Source of the DNA: Flavobacteriales bacterium
Lineage (GTDB): Bacteria > Bacteroidota > Bacteroidia > Flavobacteriales_D > Sanyastnellaceae
Assembly: GCA_027491215.1 (NCBI GenBank)
Contig: JAIXWP010000089.1
Location: 1-60,670 of the forward strand
Length of the DNA stretch: 60,670 bases
Reading direction: 5' to 3'
Of the stretch, positions 25,178 to 33,411 are shown in pieces. The translations under genes were made by a program, and so were the position numbers. Numbering within the stretch: the stretch's first letter is position 1; each line of letters opens with the position of its first letter. The notes under the pieces were generated by a model. That model was given only the letters and a program-made list of their open reading frames with translations, did no database searches and had not been told where the DNA came from.

Positions 25178-27086
25178 TGGATTAGCACTTCTTCTGATTT
25201 TCCTTGCATGGTCATGTGGCTCAAACAAGCCCATGGATGCTACCAAGACTCCAAACTATTTTAGACTCTTAACTAGCGGATCTGATTTTGATAGCTTGTC
25301 AGGAGAACCTTTATCTGCGAAGCACTCCAGAGTAGGCACTGTTAAGGTCGTTTGGAAAATTGATGAGAAAGGAATCTATTTCATTCAATCAAAGTACTAC
25401 AATTATCATAGCGATTTTTGTAATGCCCAATTCAATAGTTGGGAAACATTAGAAACATTTAATGCCGCTAATTATCACACCAATATTCTACAGAAGTATT
25501 GTCTTGGAAACCTGAACTTCTATTCTGACCTAAACATCTACACGTTAGAACTAACGGCCTCTACAGAGTATAATGTAGATCAGATAGAAGAGTTTTTTAA
25601 GCAGGTTCAGACCAGCATGACCTTCGAGCATGACTTACGGTTATGCATTTCTACAGACTTTTTAATTGAAAAAGAATCAGAATTTGATGTGCCGAAAATT
25701 TCTACTTCAGAACTCTATGGTCAGTTGAAATTTCAAATTATTCGAAGCGGTAAAGTTTATGGGCGGTTAGTAGTTCTTGATAGTCTGACAAAAAATAGCG
25801 ACGTTTCCCCAACTGATATTATTATAGTGCATGGCTCACCACTAGAAATTCCATTATGCAGAGCAATAGTCTCCGATGCATTCCAAACTCCATTGTCGCA
25901 TATTCAAATTCTGAGTAGGTCTCGAGGTACTCCTAGCTGTGCTGTTTTGAATAAAAGTGAACTTGATGAATTAATGGCATTAAAAGATCAATACATCGAA
26001 TTGAATATTTCAAATGATGATTTTTCGTTGAGAAAACTAGAAGAATCTGAATGGAGAAAATACGCTGTATTGGAGAAGCCAGCACCAAGATTGTTGATTT
26101 ACTCTTTCGACAAGGAGTTTTTATCAGGAAAAGATCTAGATCTTAAGTCAAAGAAATTGGTTGGAAATAAAGCAGCTGCATTTGGAGAATTAGCTCAATT
26201 AGGCAGAAAAAACAAGAGTTCTTTTACTACTCCGGAAGATGCATTCGCAATACCATTCTATTATTTCAACGATCATCTCACGAGATTCGGAATCATCAAT
26301 GATGTGATCAAGTTAAACAATATTCAGGATCCTTATTCTGAGCGAGAAAAGGTTGATAGTCTGCTCAAATCGATTCGAAAAGCCATCAAGCAAAACGATG
26401 TAAGAGCAGAACTTCATCGCTATGTGGATGAACGATTGAATAAGTCACCTTTTAGATCATTCCGCTTTAGAAGCAGCAGCAATGCTGAAGACATTGATGG
26501 ATTCTCGGGTGCAGGGCTTTACACCAGCAAAACTTATGTGAAAGGCGATAGTGTAAAAACAATTGACCGCGCAATTAAAGCAGTTTGGGCAAGCGTATTC
26601 AACGATCAAGCCTACTACGAAAGGTGGAGCAAAGGAATCGATCTCACAACTGTGCAAATGGGCATATTGGTGCATAGAAGTTTCCCTGACGAGGAGGTCA
26701 ATGGTGTAGTGATTAGCAGTAATATTTATCGTCCAAGTTTTATCGGTATCACAGTAAACCTTCAAAAAGGAGATGAAGATGTAGTTTCGCCTACGAATGG
26801 TAATACCACAGAGCAAGTAATTTTAATGGATGGTGGGCAGTTTTTAAATGGAAAAGAAAAAGTGGGATGTGATTATATCAGCATGAGTAACTTGAATAAT
26901 TATCAGCCTTTATTGAACAAGGAGCAATACATGAATCTCTACTACGCCATAACTGAGATTAAAGAGCACCTCTACTTCTCCAACTTCGGTGATCATAACA
27001 AAGGTTACAATAATTATGCATTAGATATCGAGTTCAAGTTTGATAAGAATGGAAAACTATATATCAAACAAGTTAGGCCTGCCTAG
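25161..27086 (+). CDS. Exported lipoprotein with phosphohistidine-like and PEP-synthase-type ATP-grasp domains
   Basis: 641 residues. Signal peptide with lipobox LAWSC (Cys 19). Residues 20-180 match nothing I know. TPLSHIQILSRSRGTPSCAV (243-262, His 247) resembles the swivelling phosphohistidine domain of PEP-utilising enzymes. The PPDK/PEP-synthase ATP-grasp domain follows: VGNKAAAFGEL (334-344), FRSSSNAEDIDGFSG (436-450), WASVFNDQAYYERW, EEVNGVVISSN, and the closing DIEFKFDKNGKLYIKQVRP (622-640). In PEP synthase the ATP-grasp domain comes first; the order here is that of alpha-glucan water dikinases. ATP is not expected in the periplasm, so the activity is puzzling. It overlaps the membrane-protein gene before it and lies 18 bases ahead of surE. 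Confidence 0.85.
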   Translation: MQKLFSGLALLLIFLAWSCGSNKPMDATKTPNYFRLLTSGSDFDSLSGEPLSAKHSRVGTVKVVWKIDEKGIYFIQSKYYNYHSDFCNAQFNSWETLETFNAANYHTNILQKYCLGNLNFYSDLNIYTLELTASTEYNVDQIEEFFKQVQTSMTFEHDLRLCISTDFLIEKESEFDVPKISTSELYGQLKFQIIRSGKVYGRLVVLDSLTKNSDVSPTDIIIVHGSPLEIPLCRAIVSDAFQTPLSHIQILSRSRGTPSCAVLNKSELDELMALKDQYIELNISNDDFSLRKLEESEWRKYAVLEKPAPRLLIYSFDKEFLSGKDLDLKSKKLVGNKAAAFGELAQLGRKNKSSFTTPEDAFAIPFYYFNDHLTRFGIINDVIKLNNIQDPYSEREKVDSLLKSIRKAIKQNDVRAELHRYVDERLNKSPFRSFRFRSSSNAEDIDGFSGAGLYTSKTYVKGDSVKTIDRAIKAVWASVFNDQAYYERWSKGIDLTTVQMGILVHRSFPDEEVNGVVISSNIYRPSFIGITVNLQKGDEDVVSPTNGNTTEQVILMDGGQFLNGKEKVGCDYISMSNLNNYQPLLNKEQYMNLYYAITEIKEHLYFSNFGDHNKGYNNYALDIEFKFDKNGKLYIKQVRPA

Positions 27087-27092
27087 TTCAAT

Positions 27093-27100
27093 TATATTTG
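27093..27100 (+). promoter_or_regulatory. -7 box TATATTTG, 4 bases before surE ATG
   Basis: Perfect TAnnTTTG with spacer CTGC before the start codon. It implies an independent, leaderless surE transcript inside the longer gene run. Confidence 0.65.
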
Positions 27101-27104
27101 CTGC

Positions 27105-27878
27105 ATGAGTGAAAATCGACCTTTGATTTTGGTCACCAATGATGATAGCATATATTCCAAAGGAATTAAAAGTCTAGTTGAAGCCGTTTCTTCTTTAGGG
27201 GAAGTAATTGTAGTAGCGCCAGATAGTCCGCAAAGCGGAATGGGGCATGCTGTTACTATTCACGGTATTCTTCGTATCAATGAGGAAAAAATATTTGGAG
27301 ATATAAAAGCTTACACCACCAGCGGAACGCCGGTTGATTGCGTAAAGCTTGCTATAGCAAAGGTCCTTCCTCGAAAACCAGATTTATTGGTGAGTGGAAT
27401 TAACCACGGATCAAACTCTTCGATCAACGTAATCTATTCAGGAACTATGTCAGCGGCAGTAGAAGGAGCCGTTGAAGGAATTCCATCCGTTGGATTCTCT
27501 CTTCTTGACTTCAGTGCTGATGCAGACTTCAGAGCTGCAATGAAAATTGCACATGACGTATCAAAACAAATTTTAGAAGATAAGGGATTACCTGAAGGAA
27601 CTTGTTTGAATGTGAACATTCCAAAAGGAAGTCCTGAAGAAATTAAAGGTGTGAAAATATGCAGACAAGCGAAAGCGAATTGGGAGGATAATTTCGATCA
27701 TCGTATTGATCCAATGGGCAAGCCTTACTACTGGATGCTTGGGGAGTTCAAGAACTATGATAAGGGAGAGGACACAGACGAATTTGCATTGTCTCACCAA
27801 TTTATTTCAATTGTTCCCGTTCATTACGACCTTACTGCCTATCACGCTATTTCACACTTACAACAATGGACATTATGA
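27105..27878 (+). CDS. surE: 5'/3'-nucleotidase SurE
   Basis: 257 residues, the usual length. The metal-binding VTNDDS (about 10-15), the APDSPQSGMGHAVT block (about 38-51), TSGTPVDCVKLA and VSGINHGSNSSINVIYSGTMSAAVEG carry all the conserved Asp, Asn and Ser residues. SurE hydrolyses nucleoside monophosphates and short polyphosphate and matters for stationary-phase survival. The 3' end overlaps the next ORF by 4 bases (ATGA) if that starts at 27875. Confidence 0.96.
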   Translation: MSENRPLILVTNDDSIYSKGIKSLVEAVSSLGEVIVVAPDSPQSGMGHAVTIHGILRINEEKIFGDIKAYTTSGTPVDCVKLAIAKVLPRKPDLLVSGINHGSNSSINVIYSGTMSAAVEGAVEGIPSVGFSLLDFSADADFRAAMKIAHDVSKQILEDKGLPEGTCLNVNIPKGSPEEIKGVKICRQAKANWEDNFDHRIDPMGKPYYWMLGEFKNYDKGEDTDEFALSHQFISIVPVHYDLTAYHAISHLQQWTL

Positions 27879-28174
27879 TGAAAGACAAATTAGACAAGTT
27901 CTGGGTGGGTGCTATTCTTGGTGTAATCGGAGCCATCCTTGGATTCATGATTTATGGTTTGATTTGGGCCCAAGCCAACGATGTAACCTTCATGTATTTT
28001 TATAAAGATGTATTTATCGGAACCAGTTTTTTTACCGATAAAATTGTAACAATTAGTGTACTACTTGATGTGGTCCTTTTCTTTGTATTTATGAGATTCA
28101 ACTGGTACAACCTCTGCAAAGGACTACTGGCAGTAGTGATTCTAGCTGTGCCTGTTGCCATTTACTACTACTGA
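27875..28174 (+). CDS. Small membrane protein between surE and lpxB
   Basis: 99 residues from the ATG at 27875, which overlaps the surE stop in an ATGA junction; an ATG at 27866 and another at 27878 are also in frame. Three hydrophobic stretches are visible (about 10-32, 52-72, 78-98). It ends in YYY next to the lpxB start. I recognise no family. Its position, coupled to surE and 4 bases before lpxB, is common for small integral membrane proteins in Bacteroidota and suggests joint expression only. Confidence 0.65.
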   Translation: MMKDKLDKFWVGAILGVIGAILGFMIYGLIWAQANDVTFMYFYKDVFIGTSFFTDKIVTISVLLDVVLFFVFMRFNWYNLCKGLLAVVILAVPVAIYYY

Positions 28175-28178
28175 TTTT

Positions 28179-29258
28179 ATGAAATTATATATCATCGCCG
28201 GAGAAGCGAGCGGAGATTTACATGGATCTAACTTGATTAAAGAAATCAAGCAGTTGGATCCGACTACCGATATTCGCTGCTGGGGCGGTGAACTCATGCA
28301 AGCAGAAGGAGGCAAACTTGTAAAGCATTATAGAGACCTCGCATTTATGGGATTCGTTGAAGTCTTACTTAACCTCCGCACTATTCTTCGCAATATTGAT
28401 TTTTGTAAAAGCGATATTCTCGAATACAAACCCGACACATTAGTATTAATAGACTATCCAGGATTTAATTTAAGAATCGCCGAATGGGCTAAAGAACAAG
28501 GCATTCGAGTAGTCTACTATATTTCTCCTCAAATCTGGGCTTGGAAACAGGGCCGCGTTCACAAGATTAAAAAAGTAGTGGATGAAATGTGTGTTGTACT
28601 TCCGTTCGAACAAGATTTTTACAAAAAATTTGATTATCCAGTTCACTTCGTAGGCCATCCTCTTTTAGATGAAATTGAAAAAAAACAATTTCATCAAGAA
28701 AGAGAGAAATTAATTGTGCTCCTCCCTGGAAGCCGCAAGCAAGAAATAAAAAGAATGCTTCCCATCATGTTAGAAGCTTCAAAGCATTTTCCAGAATATA
28801 AATATGTCATCGCTGGTGCACCTGGCCAAGAAGCTGCTTTCTATCAACAATTCATGACAAATTCAAATATTGAATTGGTATTTGGTAAAACGTATGAGCT
28901 ATTGAATAAAGCTAGTATCGGTCTAATTACAAGCGGTACAGCAACATTGGAAGCTGGATTATTCAAACTACCACAAATTGTTTGCTACAAAGGCAGTGCA
29001 ATATCAATTGCAATTGCCCGAATGATCATAAAAATAAAATACATCTCTTTGGTCAACCTTATCCTAGACCGCTCTGCTGTTCTCGAATTAATACAATCCG
29101 ATCTCAATCAAGATCGTCTTCAAAAAGAAATGTCTGAACTTCTTTTTTCACCAGAAAGAAAAGAAAAAATGAAGTCTGACTACGATGAATTACATCAAGC
29201 ATTAGGTGGTAAAGGCGCTTCTAAAAGAACTGCCATGATTGTGTTGAAAAGTTCGTAG
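28179..29258 (+). CDS. lpxB: Lipid-A-disaccharide synthase
   Basis: 359 residues from the ATG at 28179 (MKLYIIAGEASGDLHGSNL); the frame is open from 28155, but the family starts at this Met. Landmarks: the GEASGD donor-site loop (8-13), ELKQ.. DTLVLIDYPGFNLRIAEWAK, YYISPQIWAWKQGR, CVVLPFEQDFYKKF, VGHPLLDE and LLPGSRKQEIKR. LpxB joins UDP-2,3-diacylglucosamine and lipid X at the inner membrane to form the tetra-acyl disaccharide of lipid A, which confirms a Gram-negative outer membrane. It starts 4 bases after the small membrane protein gene. Confidence 0.96.
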   Translation: MKLYIIAGEASGDLHGSNLIKEIKQLDPTTDIRCWGGELMQAEGGKLVKHYRDLAFMGFVEVLLNLRTILRNIDFCKSDILEYKPDTLVLIDYPGFNLRIAEWAKEQGIRVVYYISPQIWAWKQGRVHKIKKVVDEMCVVLPFEQDFYKKFDYPVHFVGHPLLDEIEKKQFHQEREKLIVLLPGSRKQEIKRMLPIMLEASKHFPEYKYVIAGAPGQEAAFYQQFMTNSNIELVFGKTYELLNKASIGLITSGTATLEAGLFKLPQIVCYKGSAISIAIARMIIKIKYISLVNLILDRSAVLELIQSDLNQDRLQKEMSELLFSPERKEKMKSDYDELHQALGGKGASKRTAMIVLKSS

Positions 29259-29304
29259 CCTCCCGTTCTCCCAAGCGCGTAAGCGATTTAATTTCGTCCA
29301 AGTG

Positions 29305-30465
29305 ATGAAGAAGATTTTGTCTACTTTTTCTTTGGTAATAATTGCCTTGTGTACCATTGCGGCACAGCCGCTTAAGGTGGGGCTTTTCTATGGACAAGAA
29401 TTCCAACGAGCAACGATCACGCTTGTAAAAGGTTCGATAGATGTTTATATCGATCAAAAACTTTCAGTACAAATATCTGCAGGAGAAAGTTTTGAATTGA
29501 GCTACGCTGGAAGCCAGCTGCGCCTGATAAAAGGTGCGAATGCTTCTAACGGAGATAACATTATCAGTCTCGTTTCATCCGATCAAGCTCAATTCAAAAT
29601 CCAACCAGCGGGTCTCAAAGCTAATGGCAGACTTTACCAAGGAAACATTTCTGCTGTAAAAGCTCCTGGACGATTGCAACTTATCAATGTATTACACCTC
29701 GAATCTTACATTCCTGGAGTGATCGAAGCAGAAGGCGGGGCGAATCATGAGCTCGAGTATTATAAAGTACAGGCCATAATATCCCGAACGTATGCTGTGA
29801 GCAATCTTCGACGTCATGAAGCTGATGGCTACAATGTTTGCGATGCAACTCATTGTCAAGTATATCACGGTATGTCGAGACATGAGCCACTTACAAATAA
29901 AGCAACGCGAGAAACAGAGGATGTAGTAATTGTTGATCAGAATATCGATTTGATTACTGCAGCCTTTCACTCGAATTGTGGGGGGCATACTAATAATGCA
30001 GAGGATGTTTGGAGCAAGCCACTCTCCTATTGCGTTGGTCGCCCTGATACATTTTGCCTAGTGATGCCACATAGCAATTGGGAGAAATCGATTCCAACAT
30101 CTCAATGGTTGGCTTATCTCGAAAAAAAGAGATATCCAGAAACAGACACTGCTTTATCGAGCGCACTTGCATTCTTCCCGTCACAAAAACAGGTCTATTT
30201 CGTTGATAGTACATTCAAAATACCGACAAAAGTGATTCGAAGTGATTTCAAATTGAAGTCTTCTTACTTCACTGTTCATCAAATGGGCGAGAACATTACC
30301 TTCATTGGTCAAGGCTTTGGTCACGGTGTTGGACTTTGTCAAGAAGGTGCCATTAGAATGGCACAATTGGGCTACTCACATCAAGATATCATCCACTATT
30401 ATTATAAGGATGTTCATCTTATTCCATTGAGATTCAGATGGTTTTTCAAAGAAGATGTGTATTAA
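29305..30465 (+). CDS. SpoIID/LytB domain protein, exported
   Basis: 386 residues from the ATG at 29305 (a GTG lies one codon earlier). Signal peptide to about residue 21 (TIAAQ). The N-terminal part has a beta-rich segment. The SpoIID domain follows from about 115: VLHLESYIPGVIEAE, AQIISRTYAV-like (here AIISRTYAVSNLRRH), THCQVYHG, TAAFHSNCGGHT and the closing GFGHGVGLCQEGA. SpoIID enzymes are lytic transglycosylases acting on peptide-free glycan during endospore engulfment; Gram-negative homologues also occur and are thought to act on peptidoglycan. A possible -7 box TAATTTCG lies 8 bases before the ATG. Confidence 0.9.
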   Translation: MKKILSTFSLVIIALCTIAAQPLKVGLFYGQEFQRATITLVKGSIDVYIDQKLSVQISAGESFELSYAGSQLRLIKGANASNGDNIISLVSSDQAQFKIQPAGLKANGRLYQGNISAVKAPGRLQLINVLHLESYIPGVIEAEGGANHELEYYKVQAIISRTYAVSNLRRHEADGYNVCDATHCQVYHGMSRHEPLTNKATRETEDVVIVDQNIDLITAAFHSNCGGHTNNAEDVWSKPLSYCVGRPDTFCLVMPHSNWEKSIPTSQWLAYLEKKRYPETDTALSSALAFFPSQKQVYFVDSTFKIPTKVIRSDFKLKSSYFTVHQMGENITFIGQGFGHGVGLCQEGAIRMAQLGYSHQDIIHYYYKDVHLIPLRFRWFFKEDVY

Positions 30466-30509
30466 CACTCTTTTGGAGACGTTAACAACTGAAATTCTGA
30501 GGTTGTCGC

Positions 30510-30517
30510 TAAATTTG
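30510..30517 (+). promoter_or_regulatory. -7 box TAAATTTG upstream of the PDZ/T9SS gene
   Basis: Perfect TAnnTTTG about 38 bases before the ATG at 30555. It gives a short leader, unlike the leaderless group. Confidence 0.5.
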
Positions 30518-30554
30518 TTTTTCAATTAACTGTACTTTCATAACACACCAACAA

Positions 30555-32195
30555 ATGACACCTGTGAAGCAGCTATCCTTAATGATAGGATTCCTCTTTT
30601 TGAGCGCATGTTCTTATGCTCAGTCAACGGCTAAAATTGTTATTAAGAAAAATGTAAATGGACAAATTACCGAAGAGGTAAAAGAGGTTGAAATTGGCGA
30701 TGGTGTGGATATTTCAGAAGTCCTTATTCAAATGGGACTACTTGATGAATTTGGTCAAATGCAACCTGGTCAAGAGTTTGAAATCAATATTCAAAAGAAA
30801 TCATATATCGAAAATAGAAATGGTCAAGACTGGACCATGTATCCACCACTTTCACCTCAATATCGCTCATCCGGCGAAATGAAAAAAACCGCATACCTTG
30901 GAGTGATTCTAAATGATTATAGCGAAAATATTGGAAAGAAAAGAATTGAAGGTGCTCTTATCACAGAAGTAATTGAAAACAGTCCAGCTGCGCAAGCAGA
31001 GCTGCAAGTCGGAGATGTAGTAGTTTCTGTTGATGATGTTGATTGTAAAACAACGCAAGACTTAATCGAAGCTATTCAAGGAAAGAATCCTGGAGATAAA
31101 GTAAAAATAGCATACATACGCGATGGTAAAAAGAAATCTAATACCATCATTTTAGGAGAAAGAGAAATTGAGTCATTTGAGAATTTTAGTGATGATGAAT
31201 TTGAAGAAATGATTATGCCATTCGACGGAATGGACTTCGATTATTTTTTCAGACCAGACTCTATCACGATTAGATGCCCAGACTCAAAAAGCAGTCCTTG
31301 TGATTCCATGAAGATTTGTCAACCGTTCACTTGGAATTCCGAAGGTTTCGAAATCGAAGAGGCTCCATTCCTCGGAGTTACTCCCGGACAAGGATACGAG
31401 GGCAAAGGCGTTATGATCGGCGAAATTGTTAATGGATCATGTGCAGAGACCATGGGACTTACCGAAGGGGATATCATTCTTGAAATTAATGGTATTTCAG
31501 TTTCTAATTTCGATGAATTGAGAGAGGATATAGCAGCAATGAAAGCAGGTGCTTCAATCACTGTCAAAGTTTCAAGAGAAGGAAAAAACAAAGAGTTTAG
31601 CGGTATCCTTGGTTCTAAGCCATCGAGCCGTAAAGATGACTTCCGAATCTTCCACGACTTTAAAGGCTTGGATGAAAATGGAAATTACACCTACGATTTT
31701 GAATTTGACATGGACCTCGAGGATGCTCAAATGCACATGGAAAATTTGATGCAGATTTTAGAGGAACAGCAATTTAAGTTGGAAGAAAAGCAACATCAAT
31801 TGCAAGAGAAACTAAACGAGTTGAGAACGGATCGTGAGAGCATTACAATTTCTATTGAATTGATGGATATCTCTTCAACAGAAAAAGAAACGCTTAACAA
31901 AACCCTCCAAACACCAATTAGCGGTGCCAATGATTTGTTATTTGAAAGAATTTCATTCTTCCCGAACCCAAACAACGGAGTCTTGAATTTGAATTTCCAA
32001 CCGAAAGAGCAAGGCGATGTCACTATCATTATTTACGATACAAGTGGAGCTCAAGTTTATTATGAGTTCCTCTCTGGCACATTCGGTAACTATAATAACG
32101 TCATCGATCTTCAAGACCAGCCGAATGGATCTTACTATTTGCAGATTATCCAAAATGGAAAATCATTCAGCAAAAAGATCGTAAAAGGAAAATAA
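30555..32195 (+). CDS. Secreted PDZ-domain protein with T9SS type-A sorting domain
   Basis: 546 residues. The signal region ends at about 22 (CSYAQ; the Cys could be a lipobox, but a T9SS tail argues for cleavage after AQ). Two PDZ domains: about 110-200 (TAYLGVILNDY ... GDVVVSVDDVDC) and about 265-345 (APFLGVTPGQGYEGKGV ... GDIILEINGISV). No protease domain is present, unlike DegP. A Gln/Glu-rich coiled coil follows at about 395-430. The C-terminus FFPNPNNGVLNLNF to the end is a type-A sorting domain. Likely a surface scaffold or binding protein; its partner is unknown. Confidence 0.88.
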   Translation: MTPVKQLSLMIGFLFLSACSYAQSTAKIVIKKNVNGQITEEVKEVEIGDGVDISEVLIQMGLLDEFGQMQPGQEFEINIQKKSYIENRNGQDWTMYPPLSPQYRSSGEMKKTAYLGVILNDYSENIGKKRIEGALITEVIENSPAAQAELQVGDVVVSVDDVDCKTTQDLIEAIQGKNPGDKVKIAYIRDGKKKSNTIILGEREIESFENFSDDEFEEMIMPFDGMDFDYFFRPDSITIRCPDSKSSPCDSMKICQPFTWNSEGFEIEEAPFLGVTPGQGYEGKGVMIGEIVNGSCAETMGLTEGDIILEINGISVSNFDELREDIAAMKAGASITVKVSREGKNKEFSGILGSKPSSRKDDFRIFHDFKGLDENGNYTYDFEFDMDLEDAQMHMENLMQILEEQQFKLEEKQHQLQEKLNELRTDRESITISIELMDISSTEKETLNKTLQTPISGANDLLFERISFFPNPNNGVLNLNFQPKEQGDVTIIIYDTSGAQVYYEFLSGTFGNYNNVIDLQDQPNGSYYLQIIQNGKSFSKKIVKGK

Positions 32196-32369
32196 TTTTC
32201 CTCGAGTACAATATTTCAAAAAAGACAAGGTTATATACCACAGAAACCGATGCAAGGAAAATGTGGTTACTGACCAAGTGATTTAGTCACTTGTGATGCT
32301 TTCAAAGGGAGAGGCAGGCAGTATCATAATCCGATTAAACCAACTAGTTAGTAGCCGCACCGCATCGGA
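32196..32369. other. Intergenic region with two inverted repeats
   Basis: No ORF. A hairpin CAAGTGA-TTTAG-TCACTTG lies at 32275-32293. A perfect 10-base inverted repeat ATAATCCGAT (32326-32335) / ATCGGATTAT (32364-32373) reaches into the stop codon of the minus-strand gene. Neither is followed by a T run. Confidence 0.6.
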
Positions 32370-32981
32370 TTATCTTCTACCATGGTGAATATATTTCACC
32401 TCCCATTCTTCCAATTTTTCTAAGAGTATTTTTGTTGAATTCATTGGTAAAAGGAATTCCACTTCTGCTTTTTCACCGAACGGTGCAGCAATTTTTTCAA
32501 AATTCATTTCTTTTAAAAGCTTCATCACCTGCGGCATGATTGCATAGTCGAAGGAAATCGTGTAGTGATCCATGATGGGAACATCTTTAATCCCCGCGTT
32601 TTCTATCGCTAGCTTTGATGACGTTTTGTAAGCGTCAATAAGACCGCTCGTTCCAAGTTTGGTCCCGCCATAATATCGAATCACTGCTATTAAAACATTG
32701 GTTAAGTCGAAAGACTGTATTTGCCCGTAAATGGGCTTCCCAGCAGTTCCACTAGGCTCACCGTCATCATTGATGCGATAGTGCTTTTTTTCCCAACCCA
32801 AACGCCAACTATAGCAAATGTGGGTAGCTTGGTGATGTTCGGTCCAGAGTTTATCCAGTATTCCCTTTATCTCTTGCTCAGAATAAACTTCATAAGCCAA
32901 ACCAATGTGCTTACTTCCAGACACACGATACATGGACTCACCAGTCGATGATACAGTTTTATAATTAGAAAAATTTTCCAA
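32370..32981 (-). CDS. YigZ/IMPACT family protein
   Basis: 203 residues from a TTG start (family homology begins at NYKTVSS, just behind it, and no ATG is placed correctly). The hallmark DDGEPSGTAGKPI (about 76-88) and AVIRYYGGTKLGTSGLIDAY (about 99-118) of UPF0029 are clear. The C-terminal ~70 residues form the DUF1949-type ferredoxin-like domain. Bacterial YigZ is of uncertain function; the eukaryotic relative IMPACT/Yih1 regulates Gcn2, and a nucleic-acid- or ribosome-linked role has been suggested. It starts 6 bases after the hypothetical gene upstream and is probably in its operon. Confidence 0.93.
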   Translation of the reverse strand: MENFSNYKTVSSTGESMYRVSGSKHIGLAYEVYSEQEIKGILDKLWTEHHQATHICYSWRLGWEKKHYRINDDGEPSGTAGKPIYGQIQSFDLTNVLIAVIRYYGGTKLGTSGLIDAYKTSSKLAIENAGIKDVPIMDHYTISFDYAIMPQVMKLLKEMNFEKIAAPFGEKAEVEFLLPMNSTKILLEKLEEWEVKYIHHGRR

Positions 32982-32987
32982 GAAAAA

Positions 32988-33389
32988 TTATGAAATCGGA
33001 TTGAGCATCACGCTAAAAACCGTGATCGAATTTGGATCTCGCTCGAAGTAAAGTTTATCAAGCGCGCCAAGAATATTCTTTGCTCTAAAGTAAGAAGTGT
33101 GGAGACTATTTTCCCCCTTGATCGACCATTGAATGGTATAACTACTTTCAGCCTCTTTGTAATTTTTTACATACTCCAACATCACTTTGAGAGCTTCTAT
33201 TTGAGAAGCCCCTTCACAGCTATGGAATAAGAAACTTTGATTGTGACGTGGATTTGCTGTGATAAGACGTAGCAAGAAATTGCGACCTTGATCTTCAAAA
33301 TTAAAAATCAAACTATTCTGTCCTAGTCCGATGTATGTTCCAATCTCCGCTTGAAGATTGGCAATTTCTATGTTTTTATCTAACGTCAT
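32988..33389 (-). CDS. Conserved hypothetical protein
   Basis: 133 residues, soluble, no signal peptide. Alternating strand/helix composition (IGTYIGLGQNSLIFNFEDQG, then a helix QIEALKVMLEYVKNY, then YTIQWSIKG, AKNILGALDKLYFERD) looks like a small alpha/beta domain. I do not recognise a family. It lies 22 bases after the dehydratase gene and 6 before yigZ, so it is the middle gene of a minus-strand operon. Confidence 0.7.
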   Translation of the reverse strand: MTLDKNIEIANLQAEIGTYIGLGQNSLIFNFEDQGRNFLLRLITANPRHNQSFLFHSCEGASQIEALKVMLEYVKNYKEAESSYTIQWSIKGENSLHTSYFRAKNILGALDKLYFERDPNSITVFSVMLNPIS

Positions 33390-33411
33390 AAAAGTAATCT
33401 AAATGGTAAAA

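Noticed and set aside
25161-27086. Calling the lipoprotein a true PEP synthase
   Set aside because: It lacks the C-terminal PEP-binding TIM barrel, has a lipoprotein signal and has a different domain order.
29305-30465. SpoIID as evidence of endospore formation
   Set aside because: lpxB and lgt show a Gram-negative envelope and no other sporulation genes are seen. SpoIID-domain proteins occur in non-sporulating bacteria.
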